Source: JARRNE01 sp963824085 | GTDB lineage: Bacteria; Pseudomonadota; Gammaproteobacteria; Chromatiales; Chromatiaceae | Reading direction: 5' to 3' | Assembly (NCBI GenBank): GCA_963824085.1 | Contig: CAWGNT010000017.1 | Span: 310,001 to 374,000, forward strand | DNA length: 64,000 nt | In this document: piece by piece, positions 35,564-45,031 of the stretch | Layout: each line of letters begins with the position of its first letter | Position numbering within the stretch: position 1 is the stretch's first letter | Translations under genes and position numbers: made by a program | Notes under the pieces: generated by a model | What the model saw: the letters and a program-made list of their open reading frames with translations, nothing else | What the model was told of the DNA's origin: nothing | Database searches by the model: none

Positions 35564-35971
35564 CTAGCCCGTCCGTGCGTCGCGTTGATTGCACAGGACC
35601 ACGCCGTCCTTGCCGCCGCTCAGCGCCTTGGCTGCCATGTCGTCTACCGCAAGACTTGGATAGTTGAGGACCCTGACCAACATGGGCAGATTGACGCCCG
35701 TGAGCACGAAGCACCCCTCACGTTGTTTCAGCATATTGGCGACGTTCGCCGGAGTGGACCCAAACAGATCGGTTAGGACGAGCACGCCGTCCCCCTCATC
35801 GAGGCGATCCGCAAGCGCCCCTGCCCGCACCTCCAGGATGTCCCGCTCCGCATCTGCGGACACCGCCAGCGTCTCCACCCGCAGGGGACAACGCCCGAGC
35901 ATGGTCGTCGCCGTCTCCAGCAGGGCGCTCCCGATACCATTGTGGGTGATTAGCAGCAGGCCGACGCTCAT
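35564..35971 (-). CDS. PTS mannose-type EIIA domain protein
   Basis: A 135-residue stand-alone EIIA of the mannose family. The N-terminal strand and active His are in MSVGLLLITHNGIGSAL, and LTDLFGSTPANVA is the conserved loop near the active site. Without IIB, IIC or IID partners it probably works as a phosphorylation-state sensor. The ATG at 35971 overlaps the rapZ stop (ATGA). Confidence 0.9.
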   Translation of the reverse strand: MSVGLLLITHNGIGSALLETATTMLGRCPLRVETLAVSADAERDILEVRAGALADRLDEGDGVLVLTDLFGSTPANVANMLKQREGCFVLTGVNLPMLVRVLNYPSLAVDDMAAKALSGGKDGVVLCNQRDARTG

Positions 35972-36825
35972 GGCAGCTCCCGGTGACGGACCATGACCTT
36001 GCGGCCGCTCGCCTCGAAATGCCGGCGCAGCTGATCGGCCATGTAGACCGATCGATGTTGGCCCCCCGTGCAGCCGATGGCAATGGTCAGATAGCTGCGC
36101 CCGTCCGCTTCGAAGCAGGGGACCCACCGATCGAAGAAGCGCGCCAGATCGCCGCGCAGCGCGGCAACCTCGGGGGCCTGCTCGAGGAATTCCCCAACCT
36201 GCGAATCCAGGCCGGTCAGGCGACGAAGGGCGGGCTGCCAGTGCGGATTGGGCAGACAGCGGACGTCGAAGACAAAGTCTGCATCCGGTGGAACGCCGTG
36301 CTTGAAACCGAACGTCTGCAGCAGGATCGACACCTGGGACTGCAAATCGGCGCCGAAGCGCTCGCGTACCAGGTCCCGCAGCTGGTGCACATTGGTGTGT
36401 GTGGTGTCGTAACGCAGGTCGGCCTCGCTCAAGATTGGCTCGAGGAGCCGCCGCTCGAGGTCGATGGCCTCGGCGAGCGAGCGGTCGCGCGCGGTTAGGG
36501 GGTGCTTGCGGCGAGTCTCGCTGAAGCGCTTGATCAGGGTCTCGGGCTGGGCCTCGAGATACAGTACGCGGCAATCGAAGGAGCGCCCGCGCAGCTCTCG
36601 AATCAGCGCGGGTAGCTCGCGCAGGTGATCCGACTGGTTGCGCGCGTCGATGCCGACCGCGGTCTTTTCAAACGCGGATCTCGACGTGCCCTCCAGGCCG
36701 ATGGCGAGATCCTTCAGCAGGAATAGGGGCAGATTGTCGATGCAGTAGTAGCCGAGGTCCTCCAGCGCGTGCAGGGCCACGCTCTTGCCGGAGCCGGACA
36801 GGCCACTAACGACAACCAGCTTCAT
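35968..36825 (-). CDS. rapZ: RapZ (YvcJ-type) RNase adapter / nucleotide-binding protein
   Basis: A 285-residue P-loop protein. Walker A is VVSGLSGSGKSVAL, with DNLP at 50 bases further on in the gene. The C-terminal domain has FGFKHGVPPDADFVFDVR and the IGCTGGQHRSVYM motif, which in E. coli RapZ binds RNA and glucosamine 6-phosphate and directs RNase E to GlmZ. The position between hprK and the PTS genes is conserved in proteobacteria. Whether a GlmZ-type RNA exists here was not seen. Confidence 0.94.
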   Translation of the reverse strand: MKLVVVSGLSGSGKSVALHALEDLGYYCIDNLPLFLLKDLAIGLEGTSRSAFEKTAVGIDARNQSDHLRELPALIRELRGRSFDCRVLYLEAQPETLIKRFSETRRKHPLTARDRSLAEAIDLERRLLEPILSEADLRYDTTHTNVHQLRDLVRERFGADLQSQVSILLQTFGFKHGVPPDADFVFDVRCLPNPHWQPALRRLTGLDSQVGEFLEQAPEVAALRGDLARFFDRWVPCFEADGRSYLTIAIGCTGGQHRSVYMADQLRRHFEASGRKVMVRHRELP

Positions 36826-36879
36826 GACGCGCCGATAATCCTGGACATTGGTGTGACATCGACCCTTGTCGAACCTGGC

Positions 36880-37848
36880 TCACTCCATATCTTCGAGCGA
36901 GAGCGGCAGCGTATCCTGCACCGCGCGCGCTTGGCGCTCCGCGAAATCCACACCTGCGTCGTAGCCGCGGATGCGCAAGATTTGATGGCGGACCGCCGCC
37001 TCTACCAAGATCGCGAGATTGCGACCGGGTGCTACCGGCATAGTGATTTCCGGTACCGCAATACCAAGTACCGAGCGCGCCGAAAGACTGCCCGAAAGGC
37101 GGTCCATGCGTCCGAGCTCGCGATTGTTCATGACCCGCAGATGGATGATCAGGTTGAGATCCTTGCTCTCGCGCACGGCACTTTCGCCGAACATTGCGCG
37201 GATGTTGAGGACGCCGAGACCGCGTACCTCAAGAAAGTCCCGCAGCAGGGGCGGACAGGCCCCGTTGACGGTCTCCGGCGCGACTCGGGCGAACAGAGGC
37301 GCGTCGTCGGCGATCAGGCGATGGCCTCGACTGATGAGATCGAGGGCAAGCTCGCTCTTGCCGATGGCCGGATCTCCCGTCAGCAGGACGCCCATCCCGA
37401 GCACTTCCATGAAGACGCCGTGGACCGTCGTCCGTTCCGCAAGGGCATGCGTCAGGAAATACTGGAGATGGTCGATGATCTCGCCGTCGCGCAGGGGAGA
37501 GCCGAGCAAAGGCGTGGCCGAGCGCTGCGCGCGCTCATGCACGACCGGCTCAGGCTCGATGTCCTCAGCGAAGATGACGGCCGCGGGACGCGCGGCGAAC
37601 AGCTTGTCGATCGTTTCCAGGTAGGCGGGCCGTCCGAGGTCCGTAAGGTATATGAGCTCGGCATGTCCAATGACCTGGAGGCGGTTTGGGTGGATGCAAT
37701 TGAGCGAGCCTACCAGGGACTGCCCCTGGGTCCCCCGGTCATCGTCGCGCAGAGGACGCGATCGACTCGGGCGCGGTGTCAGCCACCTGAGCTTGAGCCG
37801 CGGCCCGATCTGCTCGATCAGGCCCTGAAGGGTGTAAACCGGGTTCAT
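36880..37848 (-). CDS. hprK: HPr kinase/phosphorylase
   Basis: Bifunctional enzyme that phosphorylates and dephosphorylates HPr on a serine. It has 322 residues. The Walker A loop is GVLLTGDPAIGKSELALDLI and the family signature downstream is LEVRGLGVLNIRAMFGESAVR. HprK in Gram-negative bacteria is typical of species with an incomplete, regulatory PTS, as here. Its ATG overlaps the ptsN stop (ATGA). Confidence 0.94.
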   Translation of the reverse strand: MNPVYTLQGLIEQIGPRLKLRWLTPRPSRSRPLRDDDRGTQGQSLVGSLNCIHPNRLQVIGHAELIYLTDLGRPAYLETIDKLFAARPAAVIFAEDIEPEPVVHERAQRSATPLLGSPLRDGEIIDHLQYFLTHALAERTTVHGVFMEVLGMGVLLTGDPAIGKSELALDLISRGHRLIADDAPLFARVAPETVNGACPPLLRDFLEVRGLGVLNIRAMFGESAVRESKDLNLIIHLRVMNNRELGRMDRLSGSLSARSVLGIAVPEITMPVAPGRNLAILVEAAVRHQILRIRGYDAGVDFAERQARAVQDTLPLSLEDME

Positions 37849-38315
37849 GCGTCCCGTGGTTGTTCCTCCCAGCCCTCCAGGAGCCCCAGGATGTCCTCCG
37901 CCGAATCCGTGCGACGCAGCCGATCCCGCAGCGCGGGATCGCTGAACATGGTCGCCAGCCGCGAGAGCAGCTGGAGATGCATCTCGGTGGCGGACTCGGG
38001 GACCAGGAGTGCGAATGCGAGATCGACCGGTTTCTCGTCGATGGCGTCGAAATCGATGCCGTGCTGCAGCTGTACAAAGGCGCCAATGGCCTCGCGGACA
38101 TCTTTCATACGGGCGTGCGGCAGGGCGATGCCGTGGCCGAGGCCAGTACTGCCCAGTCGCTCGCGGTCGAGCAGCCGCTCAAACACGGTTTCCGGCTGCA
38201 GCGCGGGGTCATCGGTCGCGAGCAGCTCGCCCAAAACCTCCAGCAAGCGCTTCTTGCTGCCGATCTCCAGACCGGTACCGATGCGGGTGGCAATGATGAA
38301 GTGGGGAGGAAACAT
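37845..38315 (-). CDS. ptsN: Nitrogen-regulatory PTS EIIA protein
   Basis: EIIA(Ntr), 156 residues. The active His is in GLGHGIALPHARM, and the C-terminal part ends LLSRLATMFSDPALRDRLR. It usually controls potassium transport and sigma-54-linked nitrogen functions by its phosphorylation state. The start at 38315 (MFPPHFIIATRI) is preceded by GGGAGC; the frame runs open to 38417. It forms the rpoN-hpf-ptsN cluster found across proteobacteria. Confidence 0.93.
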   Translation of the reverse strand: MFPPHFIIATRIGTGLEIGSKKRLLEVLGELLATDDPALQPETVFERLLDRERLGSTGLGHGIALPHARMKDVREAIGAFVQLQHGIDFDAIDEKPVDLAFALLVPESATEMHLQLLSRLATMFSDPALRDRLRRTDSAEDILGLLEGWEEQPRDA

Positions 38316-38453
38316 CAAATGCTGCTCCCGATGGGTAGGGGTTGGAGGTAGAACGCGGTTTCTCAAACCACGCGGTACCGGAGGCCCTCGGACGGGGTCT
38401 CGGCACCGCGTTGTCATGGCTTGGTGCAGGATTATGACACGAAGAACCTGCTT

Positions 38454-38774
38454 TTACGCTGTTTCCATCCCCTTGCTGCCATTGCTGCGGTGGGTGATCT
38501 TCTTTTCCTTGTGCCTGAGTACCTGACGGTCCAGCTTGTCGATGAGCGTGTCTATGGCGGCGTACATGTCCTCGTGGACGGAGTCGGCAAAGACCTTGGC
38601 TCCATTGACGTGGAGTGTCGCTTCGGCCTTCTGACGGAGTTTCTCTACGCTCAGGATAACGTGGACGTTGATGACGTGGTCGAAGTGCCTCGCAAGCCGC
38701 TCAAATTTGCTGTCCACGTAGCCTTTGAGGGCATCGGTGATGTCCACGTGGTGACCCGTCAGGTTGATCTGCAT
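38454..38774 (-). CDS. hpf: Ribosome hibernation-promoting factor
   Basis: Short-form HPF/YfiA, 106 residues. The N-terminus MQINLTGHHVDITDALKGYV and the basic helix LIDKLDRQVLRHKEKK are typical. It binds the 30S decoding region and stabilises idle 70S or 100S ribosomes. The ATG at 38774 follows AGGAG. It lies 29 bases after rpoN, the standard arrangement. Confidence 0.95.
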   Translation of the reverse strand: MQINLTGHHVDITDALKGYVDSKFERLARHFDHVINVHVILSVEKLRQKAEATLHVNGAKVFADSVHEDMYAAIDTLIDKLDRQVLRHKEKKITHRSNGSKGMETA

Positions 38775-38803
38775 AGTGTGACTCCTAGGTTTCAAACAGC
38801 CTG

Positions 38804-40273
38804 TTAAATCAGGCGCTTGCGCTCATTCGAGGGTGGGATTCCCATTGCCTCGCGGTACTTGGCGACGGTTCTGCGTGCCACCTGGATGCCTTGGTCCGAC
38901 AGGATCTCTGCGATCTTATTGTCACTCAGCGGCTTGTCCGGTCTTTCGGCCGCGATGAGCTTGCGGATAAAGGCGCGGATGGCTGTCGACGAGCATTCGC
39001 CGCCAGAAGCGGTGCTGACGTGGCTGGAGAAGAAGTACTTGAACTCGTAGGTGCCCCTGGGCGTGTACATGTACTTTTGAGTGGTGACTCGAGAGACGGT
39101 CGACTCGTGGAGACCGAGCGCCTCGGCCACGTCTCGCAGGACCATGGGTTTCATGGCCTCCTCGCCGTGCTCAAGAAAGTCACGTTGCAGCTCGACGATT
39201 TTGGATGCGACCCTGAGCACTGTGTCGTTTCGGCTGGCCAGGCTCTTGATGAACCACCTTGCCTCCTGAAGGTGATTCTTCAGGCAGGTGTTGTCTTTGC
39301 TCTGGTCCGCCCGCCGGATGAGCTTCGCGTAGTCCGGGTTTACCCTGAGCTTGGGCATGGTCTCGGGGTTGAGCTCGACGACCCAGCTGCCCTCGCGCCT
39401 ACGTACGAACACGTCGGGGATAACGTACTCCGTCTCGATTTCGGCGATCAAGCTGCCCGGGCGGGGGTGCTGCGCCCGGATCAAGGCGGCCGCCTTCCGC
39501 AGGTCCTCCACGGTGGCCGTCAAATGGCGACCGATCTGCTCGAGGTCGTTCTTCGTAAAGGCCTCGAAGTAACGCTCGCAAAGGGTGATCGCCAGGCCGC
39601 GCTGCGGCGTGTCCGCAGGGAGCTGTCTCAGCTGAATGAGGAGACACTCACGCAGGTCGCGCGCTCCCACCCCGGGCGGGTCAAGCGACTGAATCCAGTG
39701 CATGACCGCCTCGATTTCCTCGAGCGTGAGATCGTCGTCTCCAAGTGTCTCCAGGAGCTCCTCAGGGCTTGTCTTGAGGTAGCCGCTCGTGTCGATGGCG
39801 TCGATAAGGGCCGTTGCGATGGCGGCATCTGTTCCGCCGAGCCGGCTGAGGTTTAGCTGCCAGTGGAGATGATCGTGGAGGCTGGTCGGTCGGCTTTGCT
39901 GGGCGAACAGGTCGAAGTCTCCCGCCTCGTCGGATGCGTGACCGCCGCTGGGCACATAGCTGTCGTACACATCGCTCCACTCGCTGTCGACTGGGAGCTC
40001 TGCGGGCATAGGCGTGCTTTCCGGATTCACCTCCCGGTCTACGCCTGCATCGATACTGGCGCGCTCGCGCGACTCCGCTGCCGCCTCGGCGGAGCTCTCA
40101 CCGTTCAGGCGCTCCGCTTCCTCGGTGTTCTCCAGCATCAGGTTCGACTCGAGAGCATCCTGGATCTCGTGCTGCAGATCCAGCATGGAGAGCTGTAGGA
40201 GGCGAATGGCCTGCTGCAGCTGCGGCGTCATGGTCAGCTGTTGACCGAGACGGAGCTGAATGGACTGCTTCAT
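38804..40273 (-). CDS. rpoN: RNA polymerase sigma-54 factor
   Basis: A 489-residue sigma-54. The glutamine-rich activator-interacting N-terminus (QLRLGQQLTMTPQLQQAIRL) is followed by an acidic linker. The core-binding domain comes next, and the C-terminus holds the helix-turn-helix and the RpoN box ARRTVAKYRE, ending PPSNERKRLI. It recognises -24/-12 promoters and needs AAA+ activators. The 102-base gap to lptB may contain its own promoter. Confidence 0.97.
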   Translation of the reverse strand: MKQSIQLRLGQQLTMTPQLQQAIRLLQLSMLDLQHEIQDALESNLMLENTEEAERLNGESSAEAAAESRERASIDAGVDREVNPESTPMPAELPVDSEWSDVYDSYVPSGGHASDEAGDFDLFAQQSRPTSLHDHLHWQLNLSRLGGTDAAIATALIDAIDTSGYLKTSPEELLETLGDDDLTLEEIEAVMHWIQSLDPPGVGARDLRECLLIQLRQLPADTPQRGLAITLCERYFEAFTKNDLEQIGRHLTATVEDLRKAAALIRAQHPRPGSLIAEIETEYVIPDVFVRRREGSWVVELNPETMPKLRVNPDYAKLIRRADQSKDNTCLKNHLQEARWFIKSLASRNDTVLRVASKIVELQRDFLEHGEEAMKPMVLRDVAEALGLHESTVSRVTTQKYMYTPRGTYEFKYFFSSHVSTASGGECSSTAIRAFIRKLIAAERPDKPLSDNKIAEILSDQGIQVARRTVAKYREAMGIPPSNERKRLI

Positions 40274-40375
40274 GACGGCGCCTATGTAATCTGGTACGTT
40301 ATTTGAATATAGACGCCAAAGATTCTAGCCCATCTTGGGGGGGGCAGAACAAGGGAGGGAGTGGGTAACGCGTCG

Positions 40376-41101
40376 TCAAAGTGTGAAGTGCTCCCCTAAA
40401 TACACGGCCCGCACCTCTGCGTTCTGCAACAGGTCTTGGGGTGTACCCTCGGCGATGACCTTGCCCTCGTTAATGATGTAGGCGCGATCACATATGTCCA
40501 GTGTCTCCCGAACATTGTGGTCCGTGACCAGAATGCCGATATTGCGCTGGCGCAGGTGTCGGACGATGCCCTTGATATCGCCGACCGCTATCGGGTCGAT
40601 GCCCGCAAACGGCTCATCGAGCAGCATCACCTTGGGCTCGACGGCGAGCGCTCGCGCGATTTCCAGCCGTCGGCGTTCCCCCCCCGAGAGACTAAGCGCG
40701 AGTGATGCGCGCACATGGGATATGCCCAGCTCCTCCAGCAGCTCGCGGGCGCGCTGCTCTCGCCCCGCCCGGTCGAGGTCGCCACGCGTTTCGAGGACTG
40801 CTAGGAGGTTGTCCCGGGCCGTGAGCTTGCGGAACACCGAGGGTTCTTGCGCAAGGTAGCTTAGGCCGCGCCGGGCGCGGGCATGCATGGGCAACAGGGT
40901 GATATCTTGGCCGTCGAGGTCGATGCTGCCGCCGTCGGCCGGGATCAGCCCCACGATCAGGTAAAAGCAGGTCGTCTTGCCCGCCCCGTTGGGGCCGAGC
41001 AGGCCAACGACCTCGCCGGCCTGGACGCGAACGCTCACGCCCTGTAACACACGCCGGCGGCGATAGCTCTTGGCGAGATCTGTCGCTCTTAGGGTTGTCA
41101 C
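40376..41101 (-). CDS. lptB: LPS export ABC transporter ATP-binding protein LptB
   Basis: Cytoplasmic ATPase that powers lipopolysaccharide extraction by LptFG. It has 241 residues. Walker A is LGPNGAGKTTCFYL, the signature LSLSGGERRRLEIARA, Walker B VMLLDEPFAGIDP, the switch His is in TDHNVRE. The start is GTG at 41101, overlapping the lptA stop (GTGA). lptC, lptA and lptB are translationally coupled. Confidence 0.96.
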   Translation of the reverse strand: MTTLRATDLAKSYRRRRVLQGVSVRVQAGEVVGLLGPNGAGKTTCFYLIVGLIPADGGSIDLDGQDITLLPMHARARRGLSYLAQEPSVFRKLTARDNLLAVLETRGDLDRAGREQRARELLEELGISHVRASLALSLSGGERRRLEIARALAVEPKVMLLDEPFAGIDPIAVGDIKGIVRHLRQRNIGILVTDHNVRETLDICDRAYIINEGKVIAEGTPQDLLQNAEVRAVYLGEHFTL

Positions 41102-41625
41102 TGCTGCGCCGGGTTGATTCGGATCTTCACCCGCTCTTTTCCTTGGACGCTGGCCCCCGCCTTGACCTGAGCGTTGGCGCGGTCATACACGATGCGGTCG
41201 CTGCGGAACGTGTCCTGCCCTTGGAATAGGACTGCCTTGCCAATCAGGGTCAACTCGTCTTTGCCGGCGTCGTATTCCATGCGCAGGGCCTCGGCCTGCA
41301 CCTCCTGCTTTTGCCCCTCGATCTTCTGGCGATACTTCACGGGTGCGCCCACGGCAGTAATGTGCTCGGGACGGCGGTCCGGGTAGTGATGCACCGTGAC
41401 CTCGTCGGCCAAGATATGCATGCTGCCCTGCTGGATCTGTACATTGCCCTTGTAGATACTCTCGGACTTCTGCTCATCGAGCTCGACGTTGTCGGCCTCC
41501 AGGTAGACCGGCTGCTCCTGGTCCGTCTTCAGGGCCAGGGCCTGCGGCGGAACCACAAACGTCATCAGAAGGGCCGCTGCTGCCAGCCAACGGCGAACCT
41601 CGTTCCATATCATCAGCGCTCTCAT
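41098..41625 (-). CDS. lptA: LPS transport periplasmic protein LptA
   Basis: Periplasmic beta-jellyroll bridge protein for LPS. It has 175 residues. A signal peptide (WLAAAALLMTFVVPPQALA) is followed by the OstA-type core with QPVYLEADNVELDEQKSESI and YKGNVQIQQGSMHILADEV. The ATG at 41625 overlaps the lptC stop (ATGA). Confidence 0.94.
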   Translation of the reverse strand: MRALMIWNEVRRWLAAAALLMTFVVPPQALALKTDQEQPVYLEADNVELDEQKSESIYKGNVQIQQGSMHILADEVTVHHYPDRRPEHITAVGAPVKYRQKIEGQKQEVQAEALRMEYDAGKDELTLIGKAVLFQGQDTFRSDRIVYDRANAQVKAGASVQGKERVKIRINPAQQ

Positions 41626-42242
41626 CGCTTCCCCTCGGGTCGCCGCGCCGCCGGCAGGCTGTCGCCGGTCGTAGTGTCAACGACCACCTTGGCGTGGGTG
41701 CGGCCCAGCAGCTTGACCCGGACTGCCTCGCCCATCCATGCCTGTATGCCTGCCGTGGACGCGACCCAATCGCCGTCGCTCGTGATCTTCACCGGGGTAT
41801 CCGTCTCGGCGTAGTCCTCGCGTGGCCGGATGTGTAGCTCGGCGGTACGCAGATGCACCGGCTGGGTCTCACCACTAGATGTCCGATCGACCCGCACGTC
41901 GTCGCGCAGGACGACCTTGTCGCCTTGCTCCGAGACCCAGCCCGTGCGCGAGCGAATGAGCCAGGGTGGTCCACGGTCGCTGAACAGGGTGAGGACCGGT
42001 TGATCGAGCTCGCTGCCGCCGTCATTCGGGTAGTGGCGCAATGCCGTCGCGGCGAGTCGCCGCTGCGGCAGTCCGTTGTTGTTCATCATGGTGGCCGTGA
42101 ACTTCTCCACTGTGTAATCGGGCCGCCTCGGACCTGCGGGCAGCGGCGGCTTCTCGACCTGCACCCCCTGCTGTTGCCACCAAGCGAAAACCCCGATCAC
42201 GGCCATGAGCAGGGCCAAGATGCGTTGTCGCGGGGAGAGCAT
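41622..42242 (-). CDS. lptC: LPS export protein LptC
   Basis: Bitopic inner-membrane protein with a periplasmic jellyroll that passes LPS from LptB2FG to LptA. It has 206 residues. One N-terminal membrane helix (ILALLMAVIGVFAWW) precedes the periplasmic domain with FTATMMNNNGLPQRRLAATA and the C-terminal VRVKLLGRTHAKVV. The C-terminal tail is polar and low-complexity. Confidence 0.93.
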   Translation of the reverse strand: MLSPRQRILALLMAVIGVFAWWQQQGVQVEKPPLPAGPRRPDYTVEKFTATMMNNNGLPQRRLAATALRHYPNDGGSELDQPVLTLFSDRGPPWLIRSRTGWVSEQGDKVVLRDDVRVDRTSSGETQPVHLRTAELHIRPREDYAETDTPVKITSDGDWVASTAGIQAWMGEAVRVKLLGRTHAKVVVDTTTGDSLPAARRPEGKR

Positions 42243-42273
42243 GGGCGGTCCTGGCTTCCTCCGGGCAATGTAC

Positions 42274-42795
42274 TCAGAGATAGTGCGCCATCATGCCGTT
42301 CAGATTGCCTTGGGCCTCCATAATGAGCTCGCAAACATCACGGCCGGCGCCTCGGCCCCCAAGGCAGGCCGTCTGCCAATGTGCGTGCTTTCGCACCAGA
42401 GGGTGGGCATCTGCAACCGCGATGGACAGGCCGACGCGGCGCATTATGGGAAGGTCGACCACGTCGTCCCCCACGTAGGCGATCCGTTCGTCTGGGAGCC
42501 CAAGCGCCTGCTTGAGCTCTTCGTACGCCGGCACCTTGTCGCGCTTACCCTGGTAGACGTGCTCTACCCCAAGGCTTTCCATCCGGATGCGTACCACCTC
42601 CGAGGTCCTTCCGGTAATTACGGCGAGGATGACGCCGGTGCCTTGCAGCATCGTCATCCCGTGGCCGTCCCGGGAGTTGAAGGCCTTGTACTCCTGGCCG
42701 TCGTCGCCGAGGAAAAGGCTGCCGTCGGTCAGCACCCCATCCACGTCGAAGATCACCAGCTGAATTCGTCGCGCTCGTTCCAGAATGTCTTGCAT
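42274..42795 (-). CDS. kdsC: 3-deoxy-D-manno-octulosonate 8-phosphate phosphatase
   Basis: HAD-family phosphatase that makes free KDO for LPS. It has 173 residues. Motif I is FDVDGVLTDGSLFL, motif II VITGRTSE, motif III and IV are in KRDKVPAYEEL and AYVGDDVVDLPIM. It belongs to the yrbG-kdsD-kdsC-lptCAB cluster, with short gaps on both sides. Confidence 0.96.
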   Translation of the reverse strand: MQDILERARRIQLVIFDVDGVLTDGSLFLGDDGQEYKAFNSRDGHGMTMLQGTGVILAVITGRTSEVVRIRMESLGVEHVYQGKRDKVPAYEELKQALGLPDERIAYVGDDVVDLPIMRRVGLSIAVADAHPLVRKHAHWQTACLGGRGAGRDVCELIMEAQGNLNGMMAHYL

Positions 42796-42865
42796 GTCTG
42801 CCTCTGATCGGCGGGGTCCTGCAAATGGCGGACAAAAAGGCGAGGTGGTGCGCTCGGCGGCGGTC

Positions 42866-43876
42866 TCACATCACTCCTGCCCGCAGGAGATCGTGCATGT
42901 TCAGTGCGCCAACGAGTCGGCGATCGGCGTCGATCACCAGCAGGGCGTTGATGCGGTTGTCCTCCATGATTCGTAAACCTTCTGCCGCCAGCACGTCCGC
43001 ATGGGAGGTGATACCACCAAGAGTCATCACCTCGTCGATGAGCGTCGAATGGATGTCCACCGAACGATCCAGCGTCCGCCGCAGGTCGCCGTCGGTAAAT
43101 ATCCCCACGACGCGGCGCTCGGCGTCCACGACAGCGCTCATGCCGAGCCCCTTACGGGACATCTCCATCAGGGTTTCCCGCAGGAGAGTCCCGTTCCTGA
43201 CGGAGGGGACGGCATCGCCCACGTGCATGATATCGCCGATGTGCAGCAGCAGCCGTCTCCCCAAGGTCCCGGCGGGGTGCGAGCGGGCGAAGTCCTCGGC
43301 GGTGAAGCCCCGGCTCTCCAGCAAGGCGACGGCCAGTGCATCGCCCATGGCCAGGGTGGCCGTCGTGCTTGCGGTGGGCGCGAGACCAAGCGGGCAGGCC
43401 TCTTGTGAGACGCTGACGTCGATGTTGACCTCCGCCGCCCTGGCAAGCGTCGAGCGGGGGTTTCCCGTCATACAGATCAGGGGCACTCCAAGCCGCTTGA
43501 TGAGCGGCAGGATGGTGAGCATCTCCTCGGTCTCGCCCGAGTTGGAGAGGGCGAGGACTACATCCTTCGGCGTGATCATGCCCAGGTCGCCGTGGCTTGC
43601 CTCCCCGGGATGGACGAAGAAGGCGGGGGTTCCGGTGCTGGCGAGGGTGGCCGCGATCTTTCCGCCGATGTGTCCCGACTTGCCCATCCCGAGGACCACC
43701 ACGCGACCTTGGCACTCCAGCATGAAACGGCAGGCGCGCACGAAGCCGCCGTCGATGCGTGCGCAAAGCCCCGCGACGGCGTCTGCCTCGGTCTCGAGCA
43801 CCGCGCAGCCCAAGCGCCGGATCTCGTCGGCTTCGCCGACGGTGGGCTCTCGCTGGTAGGCGGACTTGTCGGGCAT
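42866..43876 (-). CDS. kdsD: Arabinose-5-phosphate isomerase
   Basis: Converts ribulose 5-phosphate to arabinose 5-phosphate, the first step to KDO. It has 336 residues. An N-terminal SIS domain includes VVVLGMGKSGHIGGKIAATL and LALSNSGETEEM. Two CBS domains follow (about 205-265 and 275-336, with FTDGDLRRTLD in the first). The ATG at 43876 (MPDKSAYQREPTVGEADE) is chosen over an upstream in-frame start inside yrbG. Confidence 0.95.
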   Translation of the reverse strand: MPDKSAYQREPTVGEADEIRRLGCAVLETEADAVAGLCARIDGGFVRACRFMLECQGRVVVLGMGKSGHIGGKIAATLASTGTPAFFVHPGEASHGDLGMITPKDVVLALSNSGETEEMLTILPLIKRLGVPLICMTGNPRSTLARAAEVNIDVSVSQEACPLGLAPTASTTATLAMGDALAVALLESRGFTAEDFARSHPAGTLGRRLLLHIGDIMHVGDAVPSVRNGTLLRETLMEMSRKGLGMSAVVDAERRVVGIFTDGDLRRTLDRSVDIHSTLIDEVMTLGGITSHADVLAAEGLRIMEDNRINALLVIDADRRLVGALNMHDLLRAGVM

Positions 43877-43884
43877 CCGAAATC

Positions 43885-44850
43885 TTAAAGGGCGGTCGTC
43901 CCAAGGGTTGCCATGTAGGCCGCGAAGCCGAGAAGCAGGGTTACACCCTCGATTCTGTTGATGCGGCGCGATGGCCCATCGAACGCCCACGCCATGGCCG
44001 CCAGGGCGACGGTGAATGCGAGCATGACCGGAACGTCGCGGGCCGCAAGTGCCGGGTCCACCGGCCCGGGTGCGACGATGGCCGGGACACTCAGCACGGC
44101 CAAGAGGTTGAAAAGGTTCGATCCCAGGATGTTTCCCATGGCGAGGTCCTGCTCGTGCTTGAGGGCGCTTACCACGCTCGTCGCGAGCTCCGGCAGACTA
44201 GTGCCGACCGCCACGATGGTGAGGCCGATCAGGAGCTCGCTGACCCCCAGCTCCCGGGCGATATTGACAGCGCCCCACACCAGTACGCGAGAGGCGAGCA
44301 GCAACGCAACCAGGCCAACCATGAAGCGTACCAGAGCCTTTCCTCTCCCGAACTCGGTGGGGATAGCTGCCTTGCTCTCCGCCCCTAGCGGATCGTCCTC
44401 CAACGAGCGCGCCGTGCGCACCAGCCACACGACGAGCGCCGTCAGGCAAGCGACCAAGGCCAGTCCGTCGACACGACCGAGGGTTCCGTTGAGCACGAGT
44501 GCCAAGACCATGAACGAGACCACTAGCAAGATGGGAAACTCCCGGTTCAGGGCTCGCGAATGGACCGTCAGGGGGGTAACCACTGCGGTCACTCCCACAA
44601 CCAGGCCGATGTTGGCGATGTTGGAGCCGATTGCGTTGCCGATGGCAAGGCCCGGGTTTCCGCCCACCGAGGCAACCGTGGCGACGACGAGCTCGGGCGC
44701 CGAAGTGCCGAAACCGACAACCGTAACTCCGATCAGGAGGGGGGGCATCCCGAGACGGTAGGCGAGGGCAGCCGACCCGCTGACGAGACGCTCGGCACCC
44801 CAGATCAGCACGACAAAGCCCAGGATCACGGCGGCTATGTCAAGCGGCAT
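43885..44850 (-). CDS. yrbG: Calcium/sodium antiporter (YrbG-type CaCA family)
   Basis: A cation exchanger with 10 or so membrane helices and 321 residues. The two inverted alpha-repeats are visible as GFGTSAPELVVATVASVGGN with AIGNAIGSNIANIG, and AVGTSLPELATSVVSALKHE with AMGNILGSNLFNLL. These GxGTSxPEL motifs carry the ion-binding glutamates. It is the first gene of the kds-lpt cluster, as in E. coli. The start at 44850 (MPLDIAAVILGF) removes an implausible leader. Confidence 0.93.
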   Translation of the reverse strand: MPLDIAAVILGFVVLIWGAERLVSGSAALAYRLGMPPLLIGVTVVGFGTSAPELVVATVASVGGNPGLAIGNAIGSNIANIGLVVGVTAVVTPLTVHSRALNREFPILLVVSFMVLALVLNGTLGRVDGLALVACLTALVVWLVRTARSLEDDPLGAESKAAIPTEFGRGKALVRFMVGLVALLLASRVLVWGAVNIARELGVSELLIGLTIVAVGTSLPELATSVVSALKHEQDLAMGNILGSNLFNLLAVLSVPAIVAPGPVDPALAARDVPVMLAFTVALAAMAWAFDGPSRRINRIEGVTLLLGFAAYMATLGTTAL

Positions 44851-45031
44851 GGGGTGAAAGGCTCGGTCCTGTGCGGGGCTTGGTACCGTAGCGCATTGTT
44901 TCAGACGTGCCACAGGCACGCAACCAAACACATTGGTCGGGAGACGGGAGCCATGAAGCTTGACGACTACTGGCGTGACTAGGAGAATTGAAAACTTTGC
45001 TTGCGGCAACTCAAGGTCGGAGTATACGGGC

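Noticed and set aside
36769..38526. 585-codon plus-strand frame across hprK and ptsN
   Set aside because: Antisense shadow of two clear genes with their own motifs and overlaps.
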